This document shows positions 35,188 to 47,359 of a stretch of 64,000 nucleotides of DNA, in pieces. This DNA comes from Trematomus loennbergii. Taxonomy: Eukaryota > Chordata > Actinopteri > Perciformes > Nototheniidae. The notes beneath the pieces were generated by a model that saw nothing but the letters and a program-made list of their open reading frames with translations, was not told where the DNA came from and made no database searches. How positions within the stretch are numbered: the first letter of the stretch is position 1; every line of letters begins with the position of its first letter. The stretch covers positions 7,776,454 through 7,840,453 of the forward strand of contig JAAOOA010000060.1 of assembly GCA_012861695.1 (NCBI GenBank), given 5' to 3'. A program made the position numbers and the translations under genes.

Positions 35188-35289
35188 GTGAGTCTGACTC
35201 CAAACGTCACTCAAAGTATATATCAGTCAGTAGAGGAGGCGGGGGGGTCATTGTTATATTATTATACGTCTTTACTGAACAAGGACCAT

Positions 35290-36505
35290 CCATACAAATA
35301 CGTTAATCTAAAAAAGAGAAGAGATGCTAAATTCTAGATTATAGCTAAAAGCTCATTTCTATCCGCAGTCCCTGGGCAGGAACACATAACAATCAACCAG
35401 CAATAAAACATGTCCTAGTAACTATCACACTCTCAATAAAACCAGATCAAAGTACAGAGGTATAAAACATATTAGTACACTTGTCAAAATACATATAATT
35501 GTACGAATCATTTATCTAACATCTCAAATTACAGAAAACTTCATGTTGGTAAGACACAAAAAGCTACATTTGGGAAGAAATGTGAAAATCTGAGCAGGTT
35601 TTAAGATGGAAGCAGATTCCAATGTTTGATTGCGTAAACAAGAGAAGGCAGATTGTGCAGAGGTTAAATCTGCATTCAGGGCGGGTCGAGGTTCTGCCCA
35701 TTTGTTCAGAGCGGAGCTGGAAGAAGCTTCTCAAAGGTGCTGGAGTAGCATTGGATCTGATGTTGAATATCAATTGAGTTTTTGAAAACAGAAGGAGATT
35801 GTATCTGGATAACATATTGCATTGATTCACTTTTTTGATGGTTTGTCCATTAACACTAAGCTGTGGATATGCGGATGGTTTTTTGTTTGTTAGTAAAATA
35901 CATCGTAACTGTTTTTATTTATTTAAAGTAAGACACGAATCACTTATCCAACAACTTTGTGCAGCATTACTGAGAGCTTAGTGGCAACCTGTTCAGCATT
36001 TCCCCTTGAGTGTAAATGACCGTGTCCTCAGCATACATCCGGATAGAGAACGGTCCCAACACAGAGCCTTGTGGTACTACCAGTGAGCATGGGTTGGTTG
36101 ATGACAGTTTATTGTTTATACCAACACATTGAGAACGACTAGATAAATACGACCTTACCCATTTTAGTGAGCTAACTGATGGCTTGACTTTGGAGAGTTT
36201 TGATAAAGGTGTTGGATGACTTACTGTGTCAATGCTTTATGGAGATCAAGAAAAACTGCTCCAACTATCCCTCCTTTGTCTAATTTAGCCTTGATTCCTT
36301 CCAAGAAGAAACAACATGCAGTCTCAGTAGAATAATTGTTCCTGAATCCAAACTGCATCGGGAGAGTAGGTCGTTGTTGCTAAGGTGTGACACCAGCTGT
36401 TCTGCAGCTACCTTTGAAACCACTTTAGACACAACAGGTAGAAAGCTCATGGGTCTATAGCTGATAACTTGTCACCACATTTAAACACTGGGGTTACAAT
36501 TATAG
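35290..36505 (-). pseudogene. Degenerate LINE reverse transcriptase inside the TRIM intron
   Basis: Read on the minus strand from about 36500, shifting frames show non-LTR reverse transcriptase motifs: PVVSKV near the start, a VFLDLHKAF equivalent, then VPQGSVLGPF and a MYAEDTV equivalent of the YADD active site. Further on (35830-35560) come pieces of the C-terminal end (LRSFFQLRS, FHLKTCSDFH). At least four frameshifts and stops break it. It lies antisense within the presumed TRIM intron, which is tolerated at that position. Confidence 0.65.
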
Positions 36506-36569
36506 TTTAAAAAGCCATGACTGACTGTACTTCCTGTCTGCTGTGTTTTCAGCTTCACTCAGAGACAAC

Positions 36570-37947
36570 ATGGCTTCCAGATCAGAGGAAGATCTCTGCT
36601 GTCCGGTCTGTTGTGAAGTCTTTAGAGATCCTGTTCTTCTGTCCTGTAGCCACAGCTTCTGTAAAGCCTGTCTGAAGAACTGGTTTAGAGAGAAACCAAC
36701 ACGAGAGTGTCCAGTCTGTAAGAGAAGATCTTCAAGAGGAGAACCTCCCTGTAACCTGGTGTTAAAGAACCTGTGTGAGAGTTTCCTACAGGAGAGAGAT
36801 CAGAGATCTCCAGAGGCTCTCTGCAGTCTGCACTCTGAGAAACTCAAACTCTTCTGTCTGGACCATCAGCAGCCAGTGTGTGTCGTCTGCAGAGATTCAG
36901 AGAAGCACAGCGACCACAGATTCAGACCCATCGATGAAGCTGCACGACAACACAAGAAGGAGCTTCAGGAAACTCTGCAGCCCTTCAAGAAGAAGTTAAG
37001 ACTTTTGAAGAAGTTAAAGTGAAGTGTGCTCAAACAGCAGACACCTGAAGGTCCAGGCTCGACGCACAGAGACGCAGATTAAGGAGCAGTTTAAGAAGCT
37101 TCACCAGTTTCTAGAAGAGGAAGAGGAGGCCAGGATGGCTGCACTGAGGGAGGAAGACAGCTGAAGAGGAGGATGATGGAGAGAAGATGGAGGCTGTGAG
37201 CAGAGAGATAGCAGCTCTTTCACACACAGTCAGAGCCACAGAGGAGGAGCTGAGAGCTGAAGACGTCTCCTTCCTGCTCAACTACAAGGCTGCAGTGGAG
37301 AGGCTGCAGCGCCCCCTGCTGGAGGATCCACAGCTGCCCTCAGGAGCTCTGATAGACCAGGCCAAACACCTGGGCAACCTCAGCTTCAACATCTGGAGCA
37401 AGATGAAGGACTTGGTGTCCTACTCTCCTCTCATCCTGGACCCAAACACTGCTTCCAGACCTCATCCTGTCTGAAGATCTGACCAGTGTGAGAGAGAGGA
37501 GGAGAGGAGAACTTCCTGATAATCCAGAGAGGTTTTATTACTACTCTGTCCTGGGCTCTGAGGGCTTTAACTCAGGGACTCACAGCTGGGATGTCCAGGT
37601 TGGAGACAGTACATCTGGGAACTGGGAGTGTTAGCAGAGTCTGTCCAGAGGAAGGGATGCATAGAGTCTGGATTATGGAGAATAGATTATAATGAAGGTA
37701 ATACTCAGCATGGTCACCATCAGATCCAGAAACTCCTCTCAGCCTGCAGAAGGAGCTCCAGAGGGTCAGAGTGAATCTGGACTGGAACAGAGGAAAGCTG
37801 TCGTTCTCTGATCCTGACACTAACACACACATACACACCTTCACACACACTTTCACTGAGAGGATGTTTCCATACATTACAATTGGATGGACCCCACTCA
37901 AGGTGTTACCTGTGAAGGTCTCTGTGACTGTAGAACAACAGATATAG
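36570..37947 (+). pseudogene. Fish TRIM E3 ligase (RING, B-box, coiled coil, PRY-SPRY), frameshifted
   Basis: It starts MASRSEEDL directly after a splice acceptor. A C3HC4 RING (CCPVC ... CSHSFCKAC ... CPVC) spans about residues 10-52. A B-box 2 ([12 protein letters not shown] ... CVVC ... H..H) spans about residues 83-124, followed by coiled coil. Frame is lost near 37003 (one base short in a T run), again near 37048, again near 37158, and again near 37456. In between, downstream pieces of the family are clear: QFKKLHQFLEEEEEA, then [19 protein letters not shown], then [17 protein letters not shown] and HSWDVQVGD of the PRY-SPRY. A further break and a stop follow near 37630. The family end (LPVKVSVT) precedes a stop at 37945-37947. 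Intact relatives are about 450-480 residues. Either a dead copy of a large multigene family or a live gene damaged by base-calling indels. Confidence 0.8.
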
Positions 37948-37949
37948 AT

Positions 37950-38045
37950 GATGTGATGATGGTGATGGTGATGATGGTGATGATGATGGTGATGGTGATG
38001 ATGATGATGATGATGATGATGACGATGATGATGACGATGACAATG
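37950..38045. repeat. (GAT)n/(GGTGAT)n microsatellite
   Basis: Trinucleotide run immediately after the TRIM stop. The minus-strand reading gives a poly-His frame, which is an artefact. Confidence 0.95.
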
Positions 38046-38370
38046 ATGGTTAACTATGCACACCTTCCTGCTAAGTGTATTTCCTTTCTCCCAGACAGTG
38101 AAGGCTTCTCAGAGGGTTGTTAGCCAGGTTAACCATTAAAGACAGAACTGGAGGATTTCCCCAGAAATATGTCAAACAGTTCCTTTAAAGTTTGGTCAGT
38201 AGACCTGCTGATATATTTAGTGTTGGAGTTTATCAGGGATCAGTCGTATCATTTTGTGTTCAGCTCAGTGTGATTACTTTTTCTGGAGACTTGTGTCATG
38301 TTTTTGTTGATAAAATAAATGAAAAGAAAAGAAAGTTCTGAGTATCTTTATTTTGGCAAACTTTATTTTT
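38046..38370. other. TRIM 3' flank
   Basis: No gene. An AATAAA (gataaaataaatg) near 38310 could have served as the TRIM poly(A) signal. Confidence 0.4.
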
Positions 38371-38374
38371 ACAT

Positions 38375-38762
38375 GAGGGGTCTCTCTCATTAACTGAGGG
38401 TCTCTATCATTAACTGAGGGGTCTCTCTCATTAACTGAGGGGTCTCTATCATTAACTGAGGGGTCTCTCTCATTAACTGAGGGGTCTCTATCATTAACTG
38501 AAGGGTCTCTATCATTAACTGAGGGGTCTCCTCATTAACTGAGGGGTCTCTCTCATTAACTGAGGGGTCTCTCTCATTAACTGAGGGGTTTCTCTCATTA
38601 ACTGAGGGGTCTCTCTCATTAACTGAGGGGTCTCTATCATTAACTGAGGGGTTTCTAACATTAACTGAGGGGTCTCTCTCATTAACTGAGGGGTCTCTCT
38701 CATTAACTGAGGGGTCTCTCTCATTAACTGGGGTCTCTCTCATTAACTGAGGGGTCTCTACA
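38375..38762. repeat. 21-bp minisatellite, about 18 units
   Basis: Units of 21 bp (ggtctctctcattaactgag), with ctctatcatt variants in blocks and occasional 1-base losses. Because 21 is divisible by 3, minus-strand frames of repeated METPQLMRETPQ-type words appear. They are not genes. Confidence 0.95.
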
Positions 38763-39290
38763 CTGAAAAAATTGTTATGTTGAATTTGCTTAATTTTATT
38801 AAGGTAAGTGGTTGCACGAAACAAAGTTATCTAAATCCAGATCTTTTTTTAAGTTCAACTTAATTATACTGATAATTTTGTCAACTTTCAATATATTAAA
38901 ATAAAAACAAACAACATATTTGATACATCCTCTTACTTTATTATCTTGTACAAAATGACGTAACATGAAGCATGTGTCTTACACGAAACATCTTCTGATT
39001 CGAATAAAACAACATGCAGCTGTCATGGCCTCCACCGTGTGTGTGCGGCGTCCACAATCCAATCACCTCTGCTATAAGACTCCGGCCCTGACTCCTCCAC
39101 TTCTCCATATCGTAGACTCTGTAACCACAGTCAGTCACGTCTCCTGTGCCTGCAGCTTCAAGCCAGCTGACTCCTATCCTGTCTCCAGACCACCTCCAAC
39201 GTTGGACCCTGTCCCGCTCCTCCAGGCTCTTCTCCCTGCACTCTCCAACCTGGTCAGACCTCCGTTCCCTTGGACTCCGTCTAGCTTCCC
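38763..39290. other. Unassigned; MITE-like start near 38760
   Basis: 38760-38930 (acactgaaaaaattgtt ... aatttgcttaattttatt) resembles a common fish AT-rich MITE. 39140-39300 is CT-rich. No gene recognised. Confidence 0.4.
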
Positions 39291-39299
39291 TGGCTCAGA

Positions 39300-39625
39300 C
39301 CCCCCTGCCCAGTAATATTCAATAAACGTTATTATTTTGCTTGAAACTCTTTCCTCCTGTCTCTGCTCTGCTCCTGCTAGCCTTAACAGTGGCCAGATTG
39401 TACTGTTAAGGCTAGCAGGGAACCCAGGAGCAGAGCAGAGACAGGAGGCAGGAGTTTCAAGCAAAATAATAACGTTTATTGAATATTACTGACCAGGTTG
39501 GAGAGTGCAGGAGAAGAGCCTGGACCCCCCTGCCCAGTAATATTCAATAAACGTTATTATTTTGCTTGAAACTCTTTCCTCCTGTCTCTGCTCTGCTCCT
39601 GGGTTCCCTGCTAGCCTTACAATCT
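39300..39625. repeat. Three copies of a 110-bp unit in direct-inverted-direct order
   Basis: The phrase aatattcaataaacgttatt through tctgctctgctcctg occurs at about 39316-39378 (plus), 39426-39487 (minus) and 39540-39600 (plus). The junctions carry ctagccttaacag and its complement. The AATAAA and the TGTTAAGG/CCTTAACA ends suggest the unit derives from an LTR. A palindrome of this kind would fold into a stem of more than 80 bp. Confidence 0.8.
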
Positions 39626-39679
39626 GGCCACTGTTGTAGTGTCTTTATAAGGTAAAAAATAATTATCTAAAATGTATGC

Positions 39680-39683
39680 CTGA

Positions 39684-39750
<67 letters not shown>

Positions 39751-39771
39751 ACACACACACACACACACACA
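39680..39771. repeat. (CA)n microsatellite
   Basis: About 85 bp of CA with one interruption, ending at the left edge of the gypsy element. Confidence 0.95.
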
Positions 39772-40777
39772 TGTAACCGTGTGGTTAAGCGGTCTCTGCG
39801 TTGTGTTGATATGGACGAGACCCGAGCCAGCGTAAAGTTGAGACGATCTGTTAATGACTGACAGATAAAACGATTAGTTTTACAACAGTTTCCCTCAGTG
39901 ACTCCTCTCACGTGCAACGTTTACAAAAAGGGCAGAGGAAAGGGAGGGACACAATATATAGGGGGAAAGTCCTCAAACAATGAACTCCTGAGCACAGCGA
40001 CCACACTTCAGAGGTTTCGCCCACTGATCTCCGTCCTTGCCAGGTATTTAACCTGTTAAGCCCCAACGCCCCCGTCGGCGGGTCTTTTTTTTTTTCACAA
40101 AAAAAAAAAAAAAAAAAAGTTTTTTTTAATTTTTTATAAAATTTTTTTATTTGGATGGAATGAATACCTATGGTGATAATTCAATGTAATACATCATTTT
40201 ATAGTCTGGTACCTGAAAAGGTCAAATGGCACTGATGGAACCAGATATACCCAAATGTGCCGAAAGCCTATTCCGCCTGGAACTTTTTTTTGCTAAATCT
40301 CTCTAAAAAAGTCAAATATAACTTGTTTGCCTCAATCTTGATACAGGGTACTTATATATGTTATAGTTGGATTCCTAAAGCTTTTAGTCTACTAACCCAT
40401 CATCCAAGGGTGGTTATCACTATAAGTAATGGGTTTTTTGTAGGCGGAGGTAAGAATTTACCTTTTTTTTACTATGTTCCATCTGAATTTACTCTGACTG
40501 AGAAAAATCTATATTGATTCTGACACTTCTACATCCAACTCACAGATGTAAACCTTGCTTTGATAAAAGAAATTATTCATATAACCCTTTTAGAAGTGAA
40601 GTTGTAGTCATTTTGTTTGGGCATGTCATTTTCGAGCCTGAAACATGAAAAACAGGCTCGGGGCTTAACAGGTATAATTCAATAAAATGACACAGATAAA
40701 TAATATAAAACACAGAATTTGTGTGATTATACAATATTAAATTAAATAAACCCCACTGCATATTTACATCTGTTACA
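39772..40777 (-). repeat. 3' LTR of the gypsy element (contains a 621-bp insertion)
   Basis: It aligns with the LTR at 47360-48154 on both sides of the insertion: gtggttaagcggtctctgcg on one side and ccccactgcatatttacatc on the other. Without the insertion it is about 382 bp. The AT-rich block with aaaataatataaaacac lies in the U3 side as read on the minus strand. Confidence 0.9.
40052..40672 (+). mobile_element. TTAA-family element 1, copy 4 (621 bp), inside the gypsy 3' LTR
   Basis: The ends are CCTGTTAAGCCCC and GGGGCTTAACAGG. The left TTAA is at 40048-40051. The right side reads tataatt where the other LTR has ttaacatt, so the second TTAA has mutated. It is flanked by halves of one LTR, which proves it moved after the gypsy element arrived. 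No coding capacity. Confidence 0.88.
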
Positions 40778-41129
40778 CTCTCCCCCCTAGAATTACACAA
40801 AATTCTGAGCACCAAAACAATCCACACATACAACACATCGGCCATGAAATACACAAACAAAGTGTATGGAATCAGCAATATAAACTTCCTACTGAAAGGA
40901 TAAGAGAATCAGAGTATTACCCGGCGCCTAGCAATAACACATGACACCCTCTAGACAAAGTGAGATGCCTTATACATCACACATACGGCCAAACCATGTG
41001 GATACACAAAAGAAAGTGCGACATACAGCAGCAGAGTTAACCAAAAACATTCCTTTGTCACAAGAAAAAAAAACATTATACATATAATAACAATAAAACA
41101 AAACGTCAATCCTATGCCACCCCAATTTC

Positions 41130-44100
41130 TCACACATGGATAACAGCACCGGGGCCTGAATCAACCCCTAGAACAGACTCAAGTTGTGTCATGGACTCAA
41201 TCAGACGACACACTGGCCTAAAGATTCTGCCAAACCGAGAGGCAAGCCCCCCATTGGCAGTCGGACACTGCTGTGGACCAGGATGGGCAGACAGTGACTG
41301 TGACAGGGGAACAGGGATCGGGGCAGGAACATCCAAAGCAGGGGAAATTGCCAGAGAGGGAGACAGTGGACACTCTGAACTAACTGAGCCATCAATGGAG
41401 GACTGTTCGTGGACCCATGAGGCAGTGCGGCTATCTGCCCAGCCAACAGCACTCGAAAGGGAACCAGCAAGAGACGATCCGGCAGCAGCAGCTGTAGTAT
41501 CCAACTCAGAGATCACAGTCTTGTGCAAATCAGTTGCAGGGGGAACATCGGCCAAGCTAACAGTAGGCATGGACAAAGGAGCAGGACTGCCATTTGAGGC
41601 CTCTTCCAGGGGCAGGAAGTCAACCTGGAGCAGCAGGTTCCGATGGACAACACGTTCATTCCCTTCTCGATCCTTGATCCGGTATATATGCAAGGCAGGT
41701 TTTGAGGCCACCACGGTGTAAATGATGGGCATCCACTTGTCAGAAAGCTTACGTTTCCCCCTGGCTCCTTTGTTCGCCAGCAGCACCCTGTCACCAAGAG
41801 ACAGGGGATGACCTCTGACCCGTTTATTGTACTGGTCACATTGATGTCGTTGCTCAGCAGTGCTGTTCTTTTGAGCCAGCACCATGGCGCAATGAAGGTC
41901 ATCCAAAAGGGATTTGACATAAGCGTCGTAGTCACACACTGTGTCATCATGCAACACATTCTTGAAAAGAAGGTCAACCGGCAGTCTGGGGACCCTCCCG
42001 AACATCAAATAGAAAGGTGCAAACCCAGTGGTCTCATGAATGGTACAGTTGTACACAAAAGTCATGGTCTGGACCATTTGTGGCCATTTCTGTTTGGAAC
42101 GGAGGGGTAGAGATCTCAGCATGTTGCCCAGGGTGCGATTAAACCTTTCAGTACCGCCATTACCCATGGGGTGGTAAGGTGAAGTACGAGACTTGTTGAC
42201 GCCTGACAACTCGAGTAGCTCTGCGATCAGCTCACTTTCAAAGTTGGCCCCCTGGTCAGAATGGAGGCGCTGAGGGAAGCCATAAATACAGAAAAAGCTG
42301 TCCCACAGCTTCTTCGCCACCCTTTTAGCGGTCTGATCCTGACAGGGAAAGGCATGAGCCAACTTGGTGAAGTGATCGGTGATCACAAGAACATCCACAG
42401 ACTTGTTGTTATTATCCTCAGCCGACCAAAAGTCAATACACACAAGTTCCAGAGGGGCAGAGGTCTTAATACTCTCCAATGGGGCTCTTGCGGAGGGCTC
42501 AGGGGCCTTGCTGAGTATGCATCTGTGACAGCTCCTTACATGATTGCGAAGATCCTTTTCCATGTCATACCAGAAGAACCGCTGGCGGGCCAGAGAAAGT
42601 GTGCGGGGCTGACCTTGATGACCAGCATGGTCATGAACACCAGCCAATGCATCTGCTTTCAGAGTCTCAGGTACAACAAACTGGAACTTTTTGTGTTTTG
42701 TCAGAGGGTTCTTTGTGACCCTATAAAGGATGCCGTTCGTGAGTGTCAGTCTTTCCCACTGCTTAAGAATTCTCAGAGTTTCCAGGCTCTCATTGCAGCG
42801 TTCACGTCTAGAAGGCCTGCGTTTTCTGTCAACATAGAGAACAACCCGTGAGATGACTGGGTCCTGTTGTTGGTGAGACCGGAGGTCAGCAAGAGACAAA
42901 GATGGCAACACATCCTGGCCAGGAGGCTCCAATGAGGTAAGATGACCGGCTAGAGAGGACGCACGTTGCCCGGGGGCAGAATCCCACTCATCGAACGAGG
43001 AGAGGATAGAGGAGACATCCTCACTGGACATTGATACATCAAGGGCCGACGAGGTCAATGGGTGTGTCAGTGATTGTGGCTGGCAGGTGAGACGGAAGGA
43101 GTCCTGTATGAATTCGTCACTGACATCACAGGCCCGGTCCAGCAACTCAGAGTAAGGCTCGAGCAACAACTGTTCTCTCAAAGGCTTCACAAATGGTTCC
43201 CTACTGAGAGCATCTGCAACCACATTTAGCCTGCCAGGAATGTGTTTGATCTCAAAGGAGTACGGCGCCAATTTGGAGACCCAACGCTGCTCACACGCAT
43301 CAAGTTTGGGTTTGGTCAAGATGTATGTGAGAGGATTGTTGTCTGACCAGACCGTGAACCTGTGACCCATCAGCCAATGACTGAATTTATCACATACTGC
43401 CCATTTGAGCGCCAAGAACTCAAGCCTGTGAGCAGGATAGTTGAGTTGGCTGCGACTGAGAGACTTACTGGCGAAGGCAATGGGCCTTGCCATCTCCTCA
43501 CCAGCTTGTACCTGGGACAAAACAGCACCCAAACCATCAAGGGAGGCATCGGTGGAGAGGATGAAAGGCCTATCAAAGTCTGGGTGAGCCAGCACTACAC
43601 TATTGAGGAGCGCACTCTTCAGATCTTCAAACGCTTTCTCACAGACAGGAGTCCAATCCTGAGGAGTCAATTTCCGGAAGGTACCGACTCTCCGCCGACC
43701 AGGGGAATTCTTCACACTCCTCTTCGTCCCTGCGGTCAAAGCGTACAGCGGTTTGGCGATGGAAGAGCAGCCAGGAATGAAATGCTGGTAGTACAGTGCC
43801 ATCCCAAGGAAAGATTTGACCTTCTGCTGAGATGGAGTACAGCCGTCACCGTCCATAAGGTCCTCTTTCCTGAAAGCAGATATGACCTCCACCTTCCCCT
43901 GATCGACTGAGACACCATCACTGCTCACCACATGGCCAAGAAACCGCACAGACCTGCGAAGGAAGTGGCACTTCTTCTGAGACAGCTTCAGATTGTTAGC
44001 TCTGAGACGTGAGAAGACCGTCTCGAGTCGACTCAGGGCTTCCACTTCAGATGGAGCGAAAACCAGCAGGTCATCCATATAACAGAGGAGGCTGGAGAAG

Positions 44101-44975
44101 TTCAAGTCACCAAAAACACTCATCATCATCCGCATAAAGGATGCAGGACTGTTGCATAGCCCCTGGGGAAGTCTGTTGTACTCATATAAGCCCAATGGTG
44201 TTGTGAAGGCTGTGTACCGTCTGTCAGACTCATGGAGGGGGACATTGTAGAAGCCTGATGTGAGATCCATGGTGCTGAAAAAGGCATTCCCTCCAAGGGC
44301 GGCAAGGCAGTCTCCCTGGTGAGGCAATGGGTGGGCATCTTTGACTGTCTTGGCATTCAGCCAACGAAAGTCAGTGCAGATCCTCAATTCACCTGTCTTC
44401 TTCCAGACCAGAACCAGCGGCGAGGCATACTCGCTGACTGACTTGCTGATAATGCCCTTCAACTCCATCTCAGACAAGACTTCTCTCAGTTTGTGGTAGT
44501 GTGCTGGAGGGACGCGACGGTAAGGGAGCCGGAAGGGATGATCATCAGTGAGGTGTATTCGATGGACAAACCCTTTTGCTTCCCCGCAGTCTAGCTTGTC
44601 CTTGGAAAATACATCCTGGTAAGTAAGAACAAGGTCAGCCAGACGCTGCTTCCATTCGCCCGATACCTCGCAGCCATCAATGTCTATGTCCGCCAAACCA
44701 CATTCCTTGAGTTGTTGAAGGGGGCTACAGGTGGTTTCTGGGTTGAAGACCGGTTCAGCAGGCTGATCTGCCAGAAGAAACTGTTCACACTCTGGGTCTG
44801 AGGTGCTCGAAGATATGAGCTCCCAGTACTTTTCATCAGACTTCATCTTCTGTATCATGGGTCTGATAACGTTGCTCCCAATGATTAACTCGTCCCTCTG
44901 GCTAGGAACAAGGAAGGTTGGCACAATGAACTTAGATCCAAAAATCTCAATGTCAAGGTCATAGATACATGTGGG
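41130..44975 (-). pseudogene. Gypsy pol: reverse transcriptase, RNase H, integrase
   Basis: An open frame of about 1264 codons (counted from the GTG at 44924) continues upstream without ATG to a stop at 44976. Reverse transcriptase spans about residues 120-320, with the active site YMDD at 282-285. RNase H starts near TDASLDGLGA at 458 and includes SDNNPL near 527. The integrase has an H..H and C-x2-C zinc region (764-802), then the catalytic triad D831, D890 and E926, with the 35-residue D-E spacing of retroviral integrases. A C-terminal extension of about 200 residues shows no chromodomain that I can recognise. The frame would start inside a longer Gag-Pol polyprotein, so the upstream stop should abolish it. 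The catalytic residues seen are otherwise intact. Confidence 0.88.
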
Positions 44976-45293
44976 TCATGCCGTGAGGCCACCACAGCCA
45001 ACTAGGATCACATTTCCAGGAACAGGCTGAGGATTCAGAATGACGCCAGTGGCCTTAAGCCTGGACTCCGCCTCCTCACTGAGCGTGCATGACATGCTCC
45101 CTGAATCAAGCATCCCTCTCAATGTAGACCGGCTACTGATGACCACTGGAGCATAAAACAAGTCGCTAGCCCCCTCCACCTTATGTGATCCCACAAAAAT
45201 CACTGTCTTATCGTCAGGAAGACTACTAGAACAGTTTGCATAGACAGACTGCGAATCTTCCTCCCTGCTGAGGGTGTCACCAGCACTGCCCAT
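44976..45293 (-). pseudogene. Gypsy protease (retropepsin-like)
   Basis: The frame includes the aspartic protease signature LDSGSMSCTL (DSG in place of the DTG of many relatives). It stays in the frame of pol but ends in TGA at 44976-44978. In context a CGA-to-TGA change, the usual result of CpG methylation decay, is the simplest cause (inference). Confidence 0.8.
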
Positions 45294-45319
45294 GTTACCC
45301 CTCTCATTACATGGGCTGG

Positions 45320-46870
45320 CTAGGTTAAATCAGCATTGGAGGGTGAAGGGGCAGGCATGGTTGGGGAGCGGGAGGCTTGCGGGCACTCAAGCCTCATGTG
45401 ACCAGGGCCAAAGCAGTTGAGGCACAATCGGTAAAGTCTGCAATGCGCATTGGGTTGAATGGGTGTCTGAACTACAAACTCTACATGTAGTGGGAACTGA
45501 ACCCTCCTGGTGATAGGGTCGGCCAGCTTGCCGATTGCGTGGTTGACTGTTTTCAGGCTGACGGGAAACTGCCTGATGGTAACCTGGCCGTTGGCTGCTC
45601 TCGAAGGAAGCAGAGCACAATGACAGCACTTTATCAAACATAGCCACTAGCTGCTGAACACCAGGCTCCTTGGTTGATGAGTCAGTGGTGGCAGGGGCTG
45701 AGTTAGAAACAGCAGCAAGGGGTGAAGGCAGTGCATTAGATGCATGTTGACTCACTAGCACATTGTCCAGACGAGGCTGATCGCAGACCCCCACAGGGGT
45801 AGGCAGAGAGGTCTGATGGGGATTCAACTGGCATATCCCGAAGGCAGCTTGTGCACCGCCAGGACATGAAGAACGGAAAGAATCAGCCACAGGGCTCTGA
45901 CTGCAAGCTGACAAACACTCTGTGTGTCGGGACTCAGATGCTGTCCTCCTCACATTTCTCGTGTAACTATCCAAACGCCCCTGGACCTCGGATGCAGTCC
46001 ACTGCTCAGGTGCCTTCAGCTGGAATGACATAGTAAGACTGGGATCGGGGCAGTGATTAATGAACATCATGACCACTTCAGCACTGGGGTCCTCAACAGA
46101 CCTACCTCGTCTCCTCGGGCACTTGTCAGCAGCATCAATGGATTTGTTGAGGCAAATCCAGTAATCCATGGCACTTTCATTTGCACGGGGAATGGTACTA
46201 TAGAAATCTTTCATTGGCAAATTAGAGTACGAGAGCTCGCTAAAGTTACCTTTCAATATGTCGAACACTGCTGCAGGCAGGGCAGTGACATCCAGTTCGG
46301 GGCGGCTGCGGAGCGACACTTTCACCACATCCCTATCTCTGCCTGTTAGCCTTGACATTATCAGGTCGAACATTTCCTCATGAATGTCACATTTAATCCT
46401 ATTCATGTAACATTTCATCATGTCCTCCCATTCATGAACTGAGAATGTGTCACTATGGTCACCCCTGAAGTAAGGTGGAGCCTTTGATTCAGACTGCACA
46501 ACAACCTTCAAATGTTACAAACCATCATGACAAATGTGACAAACTGACACGTAGCAGAATTAGGCTGGATGACACTGGGTTGGTGAATAGCGCTAAGGCT
46601 GGCTGAGATGTTTTCCCCAATCTGTCTAGCCAAGTCTGTAATCAACTCCCCAAATGTATCAACAGAGATGACTTGTGCAGGCTTAGGGCCGGGTGGGATG
46701 AATGGTGTGGAACTGGCAGCGGGGGCCAAACGTGGATCAACAGCCGACTGATCAACTGTGTAGTTGAGAATATTGGGCAACATAGACCTACCCCTACCAA
46801 AACTAGGAGAAGCAGCCTGCTGACCCCTCCCCACCCCACAAGTAAAGTCATGCCCATGACCAGCCATAGC
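45320..46870 (-). pseudogene. Gypsy gag, frameshifted
   Basis: An N-terminal part (ATG at 46867-46865, MAGHGHDFT) runs to about 46520 and then loses frame. The main capsid-like part lies at 46511-45440 (WEDMMKCYMNRI, FDLIMSRLTGRDRDVV). Near the end it has a CRVC...H..C knuckle, loses frame near 45440, and resumes with a clear CCHC zinc knuckle (C-x2-C-x4-H-x4-C, CLNCFGPGHMRLEC). Two zinc knuckles and the position before protease identify a nucleocapsid. Two frame losses make it inactive. Confidence 0.75.
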
Positions 46871-47359
46871 TCAAAGATAAAATGTACCACCCTCTGATAT
46901 CACAATATGCCCAGAAAACTTGTAAAATAAATACCAATGAAATACCAAAAAAACAGGTTATCACTCTCAGTACAGGTATAAAACAGATATATACATCAAA
47001 TATCACCACAAGATGAATACAAAATATATATAAATTAAACAAATATAAAAAGAGCTAATTCTACACAGAATATAAACACTTTTCCATGCCAAAAGTAACC
47101 CCTAAATGCACTCTCAGGCCACCATAGCCTCACAAGCATGAGAAAACAAAATGGACTGAGGGATAGAGAGAAAAAAATTCAATAAAAACACACTCTAATC
47201 CCTCGTCACAATAGACACACCTCCCGCACTCGGGCACGAGCGCTGTTCAAGGAGTCCACAGAGCGGGGAGGAGGGAGGAAGAAGACGGGAGTCCGCGGCT
47301 CTCTCCCGGCTGATCAGACGAGCGCCGATCGGGGATGCAAAGGGTCAAACGGCACCAAG

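Noticed and set aside
37572..38063. Poly-His protein on the minus strand
   Set aside because: It is the complement of the GAT microsatellite running into the TRIM relic.
38390..38824. 144-residue heptad-like repeat protein
   Set aside because: It is produced by the 21-bp minisatellite; the frame breaks wherever a unit loses a base.
42261..43910. Plus-strand frames of up to 196 codons within the gypsy pol
   Set aside because: They are antisense shadows of the long pol frame.
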